From Bacillota bacterium (GTDB taxonomy: Bacteria; Bacillota; Dethiobacteria; Dethiobacterales; Dethiobacteraceae), in the NCBI GenBank assembly GCA_012800215.1, contig JAAZJT010000146.1, positions 1 to 12,666 of the forward strand: a DNA stretch of 12,666 nucleotides, in the 5' to 3' direction. The notes beneath the pieces were generated by a model that was not told where the DNA came from, searched no databases, and saw only the letters and a list, made by a program, of their open reading frames with translations. This document shows positions 6,074 to 12,623 of the stretch, piece after piece. The stretch's first letter is position 1, and every line of letters begins with the position of its first letter. The position numbers and the translations under genes are program-made.

Positions 6074-8447
6074 AGAACTGCGTTTAGTATGTGATCCTGA
6101 GCAATTTGAATTTGAGACCACTGAAGATGTACCACCTTTGGAAGGTATTATTGGACAGGAAAGAGCAGTGCGGGCTATGGAGTTTGGCTTAGCTATAAAA
6201 AGGTATGGTTATAATATCTTCATGACAGGCCAGACAGGAACTGGTAAAAGTTCCTATGCGCAGACTTTAGCGAAAGAAGTTGCTGCTACCGAAGAAGTTC
6301 CCGATGATTGGTGCTATGTTTATAATTTTGAGGACCCTAGTCACCCTGTTGCTTTGCGCCTGCCTGCGGGAAAAGGTTCACAGTTTGCTAAGCATATGGA
6401 AGATTTGGTGGAGACATTAAAAATAGAAATCCCCAAGGCTTTTGATGCTGATGATTATGAAAGACAAAAAGCAGAAATTTATCGTGCTTTTCAGGAAATC
6501 AGAGCTAAACTTTTTGAGGAACTAACCGCGATGGCAGAGGAAATGGGCTTTGTTCTCAAAAGATCCAGCAGCGGCTTTGTTAGTGTACCCATTGTGGACG
6601 GCGAAGAGGTAGCTACTGAAGACATTGACAAACTTCCGGAAGATCTAAAAGAGGAATTGGAGAGGAAGTCAAGTGAGCTGCAATTTAATGCTCTGCATGT
6701 AATGCGCCGCATCCAGGCAGCAGAACGTGAAATGAAGGATAAAGTTAAAGAACTTGAAAATAGAATCGGCCTTTTTGCTGTAGGTTATTTGATCGATGAA
6801 TTAAAGGAAAGATACAGTCAGGAGCAAGCAGTTGTTGATTATTTGCAGGCTGTGCAAAAGGATATTTTAGAGAATCTAGATGATTTCCGTCAAACGGATG
6901 AGGACAGTATACCCCTGCCCTGGATGCGCCGGAAGGAAGAAGCAGGCTATAAGTACCAGGTAAACTTAGTCGTTGATAATAAGGAAACTATTGGTGCTCC
7001 CGTTATTATTGAAACTAATCCCACTTACTATAATTTAGTGGGGCGTGTAGAATATGAGAATAAATTTGGCATGGTTACCACCGATTATACTATGATTAAG
7101 GCAGGTTCTTTGTTAAAGGCTAATGGAGGCTACCTTATTATCCAGGCCATTGACGTACTGTCTAACCCTGGCGCATGGGAAGGGCTGAAGCGTGTTTTAA
7201 AAAACCGGGAAGCTTGTTTAGAAAACCTAGGTGAACAATTTGGCTTGTTGGCCATGTCTTCATTAAAACCCCAGCCAATTCCCATTAATGTAAAGGTAGT
7301 ATTGGTTGGTAATCCATATCTTTATCAGGTTTTATATCATTATGACGAAGATTTTCGTAAACTATTTAAAATTAAAGCTGATTTTGATATAGAAATGGAC
7401 GTCAGCCGTGAAAAAATGACTCAGATGGCTGCTTTTATTGCCAGTTACTCTCAGCGGGAAGGTGTACGCCCATTTGATCGTGCAGCTGTGGCACGGCTCG
7501 TTGAGTATAGTGCTCGCTTAGCTGAACATCAGGAAAAGTTAAGTACACGTTTTAATGAAATTGCAGAAATTATTTATGAAGCTGATACCTGGGCTGGCTT
7601 AATGGGCGAAGGGGTTGTCTGTAGTGAGCACGTTAAACGTGCCATCGAAGAAAAAATATATCGCTCCGATACATATGAGCAAAAGTTGCAGGAACTAATT
7701 GCTGAGGGTACTATTCTTTTATCGGTCGACGGTGCAAAAGTAGGGCAAATTAACGGTCTTTCCGTTTTAAACAGCGGTGATTATGTCTTTGGACGACCTT
7801 CCCGCGTAACGGCAGTTACTTTTTTGGGACGTGAAGGCATCATCAACATAGAACGCGAAACTAAAATGAGCGGACGCATCCACGATAAAGGCTTACTAAT
7901 ACTTTCAGGTTATTTGGCAGCTAAGTTTGCGCAGAAAATACCCCTTTCCCTTTCTGCCAGTATTACTTTTGAACAAATGTACGGCGAGATTGATGGAGAC
8001 AGCGCTTCTAGTACAGAACTGTATGCCATACTTTCCAGTTTGGCAGAGCTGCCGCTGCGGCAGGATATTGCTGTCACCGGTTCTGTTAATCAATATGGAG
8101 AAATACAGCCTATTGGCGGTGTAACTCATAAAATAGAAGGATTTTATAAGGTTTGTAAGTTGAACGGTTTAACTGGTAAGCAGGGTGTAATAATCCCAGT
8201 GCAAAATATTAAAAACCTTAATCTTCAAGACGAAATAATTGAGGCCGTTAGGGCTGGTAAATTTCATATTTATGCTGTTTCTACCATTGAAGAAGGGATA
8301 GAAATTTTAACGGGAATGCCGGCCGGTTCCCCGGATGAAGAAGGTAACTTCAAGCCTGATACTGTTTTTGGCCGTGTTGCTGCTAAACTGGAAGAATATA
8401 ATAAATTACTGCAGCTGGCAAAAGGTGATGAAAGCGAGGAAGAGTAA
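6048..8447 (+). CDS. Lon-like AAA+ ATP-dependent protease
   Basis: This 799-aa cytosolic protein belongs to the Lon-related group with an N-terminal AAA_32-type ATPase and a C-terminal Lon serine protease domain. It lacks the N-terminal substrate domain of classical LonA and has no membrane segment like archaeal LonB. The Walker A loop is GQTGTGKS (61-68). Residues about 110-290 form a long, charged, probably helical/coiled-coil insert. At the Walker B position GGYLIIQAIDVL (360-371) the usual DE pair is replaced, which I believe is common in this subfamily. The protease domain (about 555-757) has Ser652 in GDSASS and Lys695 in GGVTHKIEG, the Lon Ser/Lys dyad. The tail is acidic (ESEEE). ATG 6048 has AGGAGG (6035-6040) 7 nt upstream, inside the preceding gene. 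Substrates are unknown. Confidence 0.9.
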   Translation: MTYRTLAPEELRLVCDPEQFEFETTEDVPPLEGIIGQERAVRAMEFGLAIKRYGYNIFMTGQTGTGKSSYAQTLAKEVAATEEVPDDWCYVYNFEDPSHPVALRLPAGKGSQFAKHMEDLVETLKIEIPKAFDADDYERQKAEIYRAFQEIRAKLFEELTAMAEEMGFVLKRSSSGFVSVPIVDGEEVATEDIDKLPEDLKEELERKSSELQFNALHVMRRIQAAEREMKDKVKELENRIGLFAVGYLIDELKERYSQEQAVVDYLQAVQKDILENLDDFRQTDEDSIPLPWMRRKEEAGYKYQVNLVVDNKETIGAPVIIETNPTYYNLVGRVEYENKFGMVTTDYTMIKAGSLLKANGGYLIIQAIDVLSNPGAWEGLKRVLKNREACLENLGEQFGLLAMSSLKPQPIPINVKVVLVGNPYLYQVLYHYDEDFRKLFKIKADFDIEMDVSREKMTQMAAFIASYSQREGVRPFDRAAVARLVEYSARLAEHQEKLSTRFNEIAEIIYEADTWAGLMGEGVVCSEHVKRAIEEKIYRSDTYEQKLQELIAEGTILLSVDGAKVGQINGLSVLNSGDYVFGRPSRVTAVTFLGREGIINIERETKMSGRIHDKGLLILSGYLAAKFAQKIPLSLSASITFEQMYGEIDGDSASSTELYAILSSLAELPLRQDIAVTGSVNQYGEIQPIGGVTHKIEGFYKVCKLNGLTGKQGVIIPVQNIKNLNLQDEIIEAVRAGKFHIYAVSTIEEGIEILTGMPAGSPDEEGNFKPDTVFGRVAAKLEEYNKLLQLAKGDESEEE

Positions 8448-8458
8448 AAGATATTTAC

Positions 8459-8487
8459 TTGAATATTCCAGTTTCATCCGCTAAAAT
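8459..8487 (+). promoter_or_regulatory. candidate promoter of mnmH-trmL
   Basis: TTGAAT (8459-8464) and TAAAAT (8482-8487) are separated by 17 bp, matching the sigma-A consensus at 4 and 5 of 6 positions. They fill the 72-nt gap after the Lon-like gene, giving a leader of about 25-30 nt. The mnmH-trmL pair may therefore be transcribed independently as well as by read-through. Confidence 0.45.
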
Positions 8488-8519
8488 GAGAACACAAGCT
8501 ATTGGAAGGACTGTAACTT

Positions 8520-9560
8520 TTGCAAGTAACTGTAGAAGAATTTATTAACAATCAAACCCGTTATCAACTGATTGACGTTCGTTCGCCCAAAGAATATGGG
8601 CAGGCACATATTCCCGGTGCCGTAAATGTACCATTATTAAATGACGAGGAGCGAGTTATAGTCGGAACTGTTTATAGAAATGAAGGGGCCGACCGTGCAA
8701 AGCAGGTCGGTCTTTCCCTCATTGCTCCCCGTTTACCGCAAATGGTTGCCCAAATTCTTCAGCAGGCTGAGGAAAAAGAGATACTAATTTATTGCTGGCG
8801 CGGTGGAACACGCAGCCGTAGTGTTTGTTACATCTTAAAAGCACTTAACTATTCTGCCTGGCAGTTGATTGGCGGGTATAAGGCTTTTCGCCGTTATATC
8901 TATAATTTTTTAGAGAAAGTGCAATTGCCCATGCCGGTTTTTGTTTTAAATGGTTTGACCGGGGTGGGAAAGACACGTATAATTAAGCTTTTACAACTAC
9001 AGAATATTCCTGCCCTGGATTTAGAAGGCATGGCTAATCACCGCGGTTCTGCTTTTGGTGCAGTAGGTTTGGGACAAGCACGCAGTCAAAAAGATTTTGA
9101 AGCTATCTTGGCTTTAGAGCTTATAAGACAGCAAAATACACCATATTTAATAGTTGAGGGTGAAGGGAAAAGAATTGGGCGTGTAAAATTACCAGATTTC
9201 CTTTACCAAGCCATGTCTAGAGGGCCTCATATACTATTAGAGGCAGATCTTGATATACGGGTGGCACGGATAGTGGAAGAATACAAGGGAAAAACTGAAC
9301 ATTATGATGAGTTAGCTGCTGCAGTAAGAATGCTGCAGAAAAAGTTGGGCCAGGAAAAAACAAACAACTTGGTTTTTTTAATAAATAACAAAAAGCTTCA
9401 TGAGGCAGCAAGAATTCTTTGCACCGACTATTATGATAAGTATTACAATGATTCCCGTAAGCAGAAAGAAGAGTACATTGCCGTCATAAATGTTAATGAA
9501 CTTAACGCGGGTGCACTGCAGGTCAAATCCGTGATTGCAGATTACCTGGCTAAAAACTAA
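8520..9560 (+). CDS. mnmH: tRNA 2-selenouridine synthase
   Basis: MnmH (SelU/YbbB) replaces the sulfur of 2-thiouridine at the wobble position (U34) of Lys, Glu and Gln tRNAs with selenium, using selenophosphate and passing through a geranylated intermediate. The 346-aa protein has the family's two domains. The N-terminal rhodanese domain (about 1-130) starts IDVRSPKEY (18-26) and has catalytic Cys92 in YCWRGGTRSRS. The P-loop domain has GLTGVGKT (145-152), then LDLEGMANHRGSAFG (166-180) and VEGEGKRIG (212-220). The start is TTG, with AAGGA (8506-8510) 9 nt upstream; an in-frame TAA two codons before it rules out a longer form, and the rhodanese fold begins at once. The gene implies that the cell makes selenophosphate, but selD is not in this window. 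trmL follows after 26 nt. Confidence 0.95.
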   Translation: MQVTVEEFINNQTRYQLIDVRSPKEYGQAHIPGAVNVPLLNDEERVIVGTVYRNEGADRAKQVGLSLIAPRLPQMVAQILQQAEEKEILIYCWRGGTRSRSVCYILKALNYSAWQLIGGYKAFRRYIYNFLEKVQLPMPVFVLNGLTGVGKTRIIKLLQLQNIPALDLEGMANHRGSAFGAVGLGQARSQKDFEAILALELIRQQNTPYLIVEGEGKRIGRVKLPDFLYQAMSRGPHILLEADLDIRVARIVEEYKGKTEHYDELAAAVRMLQKKLGQEKTNNLVFLINNKKLHEAARILCTDYYDKYYNDSRKQKEEYIAVINVNELNAGALQVKSVIADYLAKN

Positions 9561-9586
9561 CAGGATTGACGGGAGGGGTAACCACC

Positions 9587-10045
9587 ATGCATGTAGTTTT
9601 AGTTGAACCGGAAATACCACCTAATACCGGTAATATTGCCCGAACCTGCGCTGTTACTGGCACTACTTTACATCTTGTGGAACCATTAGGCTTTTCCCTT
9701 GATGAGAAACATCTAAAAAGGGCAGGGCTTGATTACTGGCAGCATTTAAATTTAGTACTTCACCCTAACCTTGAAAGTTTTCTCGCTACTGCTGCTGAAA
9801 AGTCATGCTGGTTTCTTACTACCAAGGGAAAAAGATCTTATGTCGATGTTTCTTATCAGCCAGATGACTTTTTACTTTTTGGTAAGGAAACAGCCGGACT
9901 GCCAGATTGGTTGCTGCAAAAATATCCCGAGCGGTGTCTGCGTATTCCCATGGGAAAAACAATTCGTTCATTAAACCTCTCAAATTCAGTGGCTGTAGTT
10001 TTGTATGAAGCTTTGCGGCAGCAGAGCTTTCCCGACTTGCTTTAA
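9587..10045 (+). CDS. trmL: tRNA (cytidine/uridine-34) 2'-O-methyltransferase, SPOUT family
   Basis: TrmL methylates the 2'-hydroxyl of the wobble nucleotide (position 34), in E. coli in two leucine tRNAs, using S-adenosylmethionine. The 152-aa protein has only the knotted SPOUT domain, the usual size. Signature motifs are PEIPPNTGNIART (8-20), FGKETAGLP (98-106) and the knot region IPMGKTIRSLNLSNSVAVVLYE (120-141). I chose ATG 9587 because GGGAGGGG (9571-9578) lies 8 nt upstream. An in-frame TTG at 9566 would add seven residues but has no ribosome binding site. It follows mnmH by 26 nt and is probably co-transcribed with it, so two wobble-position modifiers sit together. No clear terminator follows. 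Confidence 0.93.
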   Translation: MHVVLVEPEIPPNTGNIARTCAVTGTTLHLVEPLGFSLDEKHLKRAGLDYWQHLNLVLHPNLESFLATAAEKSCWFLTTKGKRSYVDVSYQPDDFLLFGKETAGLPDWLLQKYPERCLRIPMGKTIRSLNLSNSVAVVLYEALRQQSFPDLL

Positions 10046-10064
10046 CCAAAGCTAGCGTTAACAC

Positions 10065-10095
10065 TTGACTTTTTGCCGCGAAGTGATAGTTTAAT
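10065..10095 (+). promoter_or_regulatory. candidate csoR-copZ promoter
   Basis: TTGACT (10065-10070) is a 5/6 match to the -35 consensus. The best -10 is TTTAAT (10090-10095, 5/6) at a long 19-bp spacing; TAGTTT (10087-10092) with an upstream TGA gives 16 bp but a poorer hexamer. It directly precedes the G-rich inverted repeat. Confidence 0.45.
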
Positions 10096-10097
10096 TA

Positions 10098-10127
10098 TAT
10101 AGCCTCCCAAGGGGGAGGGGAGGGATA
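10098..10127 (+). promoter_or_regulatory. probable CsoR operator overlapping the csoR ribosome binding site
   Basis: CCTCCC (10103-10108) is an inverted match to GGGAGG, which occurs on the right at 10113-10118 and again at 10118-10123. TATA-rich sequence flanks both sides. CsoR-family operators are known as C-tract/G-tract inverted repeats with AT-rich edges, so this is a good candidate for autoregulation. The same G-tracts provide the Shine-Dalgarno sequence for csoR, whose TTG lies 6 nt after 10124. Binding is inferred. Confidence 0.5.
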
Positions 10128-10130
10128 ATT

Positions 10131-10394
10131 TTGAGGGGACAGAAAAAGGATAATACGCTTCGTCGTTTAAAAACAGCAGTTGGTCATTTAAAAGCTGTGG
10201 AGCGCATGGTGCAGGAAGATAAATACTGTGCCGACATACTTTTGCAGCTGCAGGCAGTAATTTCGTCTTTAGAAAAGGTTAGTAATATTATTCTTGAAAA
10301 TCATTTGGAAACTTGTTTGCGTGCAGCTATGCGCCGCGGAGAAGAAGAAGAAGTGATTGCGGAGCTGAAGACATTTCTAAAATACAAAAACTAG
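10131..10394 (+). CDS. csoR: copper-sensing transcriptional repressor CsoR
   Basis: This 87-aa all-helical repressor belongs to the CsoR/RcnR (DUF156) family, which releases DNA when Cu(I) binds. The copper ligands are all present with the right spacing: Cys33 (in DKYCADIL), His58 and Cys62 (in NHLETC), as in the Cys-His-Cys set of known CsoR proteins. This separates it from RcnR-type nickel sensors, FrmR-type formaldehyde sensors and CstR persulfide sensors. RRLKTAVGHLKAVERM (11-26) is the conserved first helix. The start is TTG, since the first internal ATG is residue 26, with GGGAGG-type sequence 6 nt upstream. The copper chaperone gene follows after 37 nt. Autoregulation through the G-rich repeat upstream is likely. 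Confidence 0.9.
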   Translation: MRGQKKDNTLRRLKTAVGHLKAVERMVQEDKYCADILLQLQAVISSLEKVSNIILENHLETCLRAAMRRGEEEEVIAELKTFLKYKN

Positions 10395-10431
10395 CGGGAA
10401 ATATATTATTCTCACCTAGGAGGATGATAAA

Positions 10432-10641
10432 ATGTCAAAGACAGTTGTGCTTTCTATTGGCGGAATGTCCTGTAATCATTGTAAAATGAGAGTAGAAAAA
10501 GCTTTAGGTGCATTGACAGGTGTGGAAAGTGCGGTTGTAGACTTGGCTGCCGGGCAGGCAGAAGTTAAGTATGATCCAGACAAAATCAGTGAAAAAGATC
10601 TCCAGGCTGCCGTTATTGACGCAGGTTACGATGTTAAATAA
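10432..10641 (+). CDS. copZ: copper chaperone CopZ (heavy-metal-associated domain)
   Basis: This is a 69-aa single-domain protein with the ferredoxin-like HMA fold, which binds Cu(I) and hands it to a CopA-type ATPase or to CsoR. The metal loop GGMSCNHC (10-17) supplies Cys14 and Cys17. The rest follows the family: VESAVVDLAAGQAEVKYD in the middle and DAGYDVK at the end. ATG 10432 has AGGAGG (10418-10423) 8 nt upstream. It is the second and last gene of the csoR unit, ended by a strong terminator. No copper ATPase gene is present here. MerP-like mercury binding is less likely because of the CsoR neighbour. Confidence 0.92.
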   Translation: MSKTVVLSIGGMSCNHCKMRVEKALGALTGVESAVVDLAAGQAEVKYDPDKISEKDLQAAVIDAGYDVK

Positions 10642-10672
10642 TGATGAAGCGGCTGAGATAAAACTCAAGTAA

Positions 10673-10716
10673 ATAAAAAATAGCGTGGTGTTTAGAAGCA
10701 TCACGCTATTTTTTAT
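10673..10716. terminator. strong bidirectional rho-independent terminator
   Basis: A stem of about 16-18 bp (left arm 10673-10690, right arm 10699-10716) has one G-U pair and an 8-nt loop (10691-10698). The core is TAGCGTG/CACGCTA. A-runs on the left and T-runs on the right give a U-tract on either strand. It lies 31 nt after the copZ stop and 19 nt beyond the end of the convergent permease gene, so it should stop transcription from both sides. Confidence 0.92.
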
Positions 10717-10735
10717 CACATTGTTAATAGAACCG

Positions 10736-11869
10736 CTATTTATTTTTAAATTTCTTTAGGAATTTTAGTCCGGCAGCTTTATATTTAACTTTCAGTGCCG
10801 GTAATCCACAATCATCACGGGTGGGCAGTTTAAAATCTTCCCGAAAATAATAATGGTGCAGGATTACTTTTAGTGTAGCAGTCACGGGGAGAGCGAGAAG
10901 AACACCCAGGAAACCAAAGAGCTGACCGCCAATTAACAAGCTCATAATCACGGAAAAAGGCATTAAATCTACGGCTCTACCCAAGAGGAGGGGGCTTAAT
11001 ATAAAGGCGTCTATAGATTCGATCAGCACATAAAGGGCGACAATTAAGAGAGGGTGGGGCGTACTGGGGGTAAAGGCCAGAAGCACAGCCGGTATTCCTG
11101 CCAGATAGGGCCCTACATAGGCAATAATGTTTAGTAGCCCTGCCAGAATGCCGAGCATAAAGGAAAATGGCATACCGACAGCTCTTAGGGAGATGCCGGT
11201 CAGGAGACCGACAATGAAACAGCGAAGCAGATTGCCGCGCAGATATTCTCCAACCTTACAATCAATAATTTCGATAATCAGATTAACTTCTTTTTGCCAC
11301 TTTTCCGGAAAGATGCGAATTATGCCATGTTTAATAGACGCTAAATCTTTTAATAAGTAAAAAACTAAAAAAAGTACAATTGCTGTTTCTGAGAGGCGGG
11401 AAAAGATATTTCCGGAAATATTTGTCAAGGTAGCTACAGTAGATTGCAGTGTACGTGGTATGTCCTGCAACAACTGCAGCAGTGCCTGTTCTAAGCTTTC
11501 GTTGTTTATGTAAGTATCAAGTTGTGTAATAACATTTGTAAAAAGAGCTCTATAGTCTGTGGCCAAGTAACGTGCCAAGGTTCCCATTTCTGAAATAACG
11601 GTCGGAACAAGCAAATAAAAAAATAGTAATACAGAGAATAAAAAAAATATAAAAACCAGCAAAACGGATAGTGTGTGAGGAAAACCTTTCTTGGTTAAAA
11701 AATCAGACAAGGGCGATAAACTGTAAACAATTAGAGTAGCCAAGATAACAAGATTAATAATCCAAGAGATTTTTTGCAATACGAACAGTGCTGCAAAAAT
11801 TGCCAGCAATAGAAAAATAATGCGTAGTGCTAATAGCCAATTATTGGTAAAATTATTTCCTTCATTCAC
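10736..11869 (-). CDS. AI-2E family transporter (putative permease)
   Basis: This polytopic inner-membrane protein belongs to the AI-2E/PerM family, whose members include TqsA, YtvI and sodium/proton antiporters. About 377 aa is a normal length. Hydrophobic segments lie near residues 11-33, 35-55, 66-92, 160-175, 215-230, 235-270, 275-300 and 305-340, with a soluble region at about 93-155. Family motifs are YLRGNLL (about 209-215), NIIAYVGPYLAGIPA (about 247-261) and the P..G..G...A.P pattern near 305-330. The C-terminus is basic. I chose GTG 11869 because GGAGGG (11881 down to 11876) lies 6 nt upstream; the ATG at 11875 abuts that site directly. The substrate cannot be inferred, and autoinducer-2 export is only one possibility. 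It has its own promoter. Confidence 0.88.
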   Translation of the reverse strand: MNEGNNFTNNWLLALRIIFLLLAIFAALFVLQKISWIINLVILATLIVYSLSPLSDFLTKKGFPHTLSVLLVFIFFLFSVLLFFYLLVPTVISEMGTLARYLATDYRALFTNVITQLDTYINNESLEQALLQLLQDIPRTLQSTVATLTNISGNIFSRLSETAIVLFLVFYLLKDLASIKHGIIRIFPEKWQKEVNLIIEIIDCKVGEYLRGNLLRCFIVGLLTGISLRAVGMPFSFMLGILAGLLNIIAYVGPYLAGIPAVLLAFTPSTPHPLLIVALYVLIESIDAFILSPLLLGRAVDLMPFSVIMSLLIGGQLFGFLGVLLALPVTATLKVILHHYYFREDFKLPTRDDCGLPALKVKYKAAGLKFLKKFKNK

Positions 11870-11892
11870 TGACATCCCTCCATATTGTAACC

Positions 11893-11921
11893 ATTATAAC
11901 GTTTTGCCGGGCGCCAGACAA
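11893..11921 (-). promoter_or_regulatory. promoter of the AI-2E family gene
   Basis: On the minus strand TTGTCT (11921 down to 11916) lies 17 bp before a perfect TATAAT (11898 down to 11893). Transcription should start near 11886, giving a leader of about 15-18 nt that contains the ribosome binding site. This short leader supports the GTG start. Confidence 0.6.
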
Positions 11922-11933
11922 TAGTGTACTATT
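11920..11933. repeat. short palindrome between divergent genes
   Basis: AATAGT and ACTATT form perfect 6-bp arms around a central GT. The palindrome touches the -35 box of the minus-strand permease promoter and lies about 40 nt before the divergent small membrane gene. It could be an operator, but no regulator is encoded beside it and a site this short can occur by chance. Confidence 0.3.
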
Positions 11934-11974
11934 TAAAGAAAATAATGCGTATAGTAAAGGGGAGGGAGAGACTG

Positions 11975-12223
11975 GTGTATATGTTAAAGTTGGTACTTAG
12001 CTGTGTTCTGCTGGCGCTCGGCATGGTTATCTTGCCGCCGCTGACGGGCACAGGCACCGGCAGTATGGTATCACGTTTATGGTTTGCTTTTGCGTTGCTG
12101 ATTTTTTTTAGCCATTATACTTACCATCATCAGCAGCTGTTAAAAATGGAAAGAAAGAAAAAAAGTGCTGCGACTATTCGCCATGCTGCTCGTCGGCAGC
12201 TTCGTAGTCCAGCAGGAATGTAG
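11975..12223 (+). CDS. small two-helix membrane protein of unknown function
   Basis: I do not recognise this family. The 82-aa product has two hydrophobic segments, about residues 3-22 (LKLVLSCVLLALGMVILPPL) and about 32-46, separated by a Gly/Thr-rich turn (GTGTG). The tail is strongly basic (KMERKKK, later RHAARRQLR), so it should lie in the cytoplasm with both termini inside. GTG 11975 has GGAGGG (11961-11966) 8 nt upstream; an ATG at 11981 would be 14 nt away, and the open frame back to 11924 lacks a ribosome binding site. It is divergent from the AI-2E gene. Its last 50 nt overlap the end of the convergent gene. The frame is short, so coding is likely rather than certain. Confidence 0.6.
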   Translation: MYMLKLVLSCVLLALGMVILPPLTGTGTGSMVSRLWFAFALLIFFSHYTYHHQQLLKMERKKKSAATIRHAARRQLRSPAGM

Positions 12224-12623
12224 TTTTTTCGGCAACAATTATTGTTTTTAAATGGAGACGGTATTTATCACCACCAACTTCTATCAGACGTTGATCCAAC
12301 AAGTGCCTTATTAAAGTATGGGGCACTTGTTTTACTTCTGTACCTATAATGGCTTGTGCCAGCTCAATAACAGCCTTGCGCAATTCAATTTCTAAAAGGG
12401 GTTCTTTTTGTCCGTTAAGAAAAATGACTTCAATTTCGCGGACAAGCAGTTTATTTTGCTGTTGCTGTGCAGTTATTTTCAGACGTTCAGTTGCTTCGTA
12501 AAGTTCAACTTTAAGTTTCTCCCTCTCCAGAAACAGTTGGTCAATTTTTTTGGTGAGGAAAAGATTCATGAGAGTAGCGCCTAAAATTACGCCCGCCAAA
12601 AGTGCGGCCATCTTTTTTTTCAC
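12174..12623 (-). CDS. membrane-anchored coiled-coil protein of unknown function
   Basis: The 149-aa product has a basic start (KKK), one hydrophobic helix (about 5-23), a charged heptad-like helix (about 27-60: KIDQLFLEREKLKVELYEA and on) and a C-terminal alpha/beta region (about 62-140). No catalytic motif or signal-peptidase site is visible, so it is probably a signal-anchored protein with its bulk outside the membrane. I chose GTG 12623 because it keeps the positive residues before the helix. ATG 12611 is also possible, since AGGTG (12625 down to 12621) would then be its ribosome binding site. A TATACA -10-like box lies at about 12650-12645 on this strand, but any -35 is at or beyond the window edge. 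Function unknown. Confidence 0.72.
   Translation of the reverse strand: MKKKMAALLAGVILGATLMNLFLTKKIDQLFLEREKLKVELYEATERLKITAQQQQNKLLVREIEVIFLNGQKEPLLEIELRKAVIELAQAIIGTEVKQVPHTLIRHLLDQRLIEVGGDKYRLHLKTIIVAEKTTFLLDYEAADEQHGE

Noticed and set aside
8520..9560. Possible selenocysteine (UGA) use in mnmH
   Set aside because: MnmH handles selenium but is not itself a selenoprotein; the frame has no internal UGA and its active residue is encoded as Cys92.
9378..9620. Minus-strand open frame across the mnmH-trmL junction
   Set aside because: Antisense to two well-identified genes; composition looks like a shadow rather than a real protein.
10736..11869. Naming the permease as an autoinducer-2 exporter
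   Set aside because: The family name is historical; members differ in substrate, and no quorum-sensing gene is nearby.
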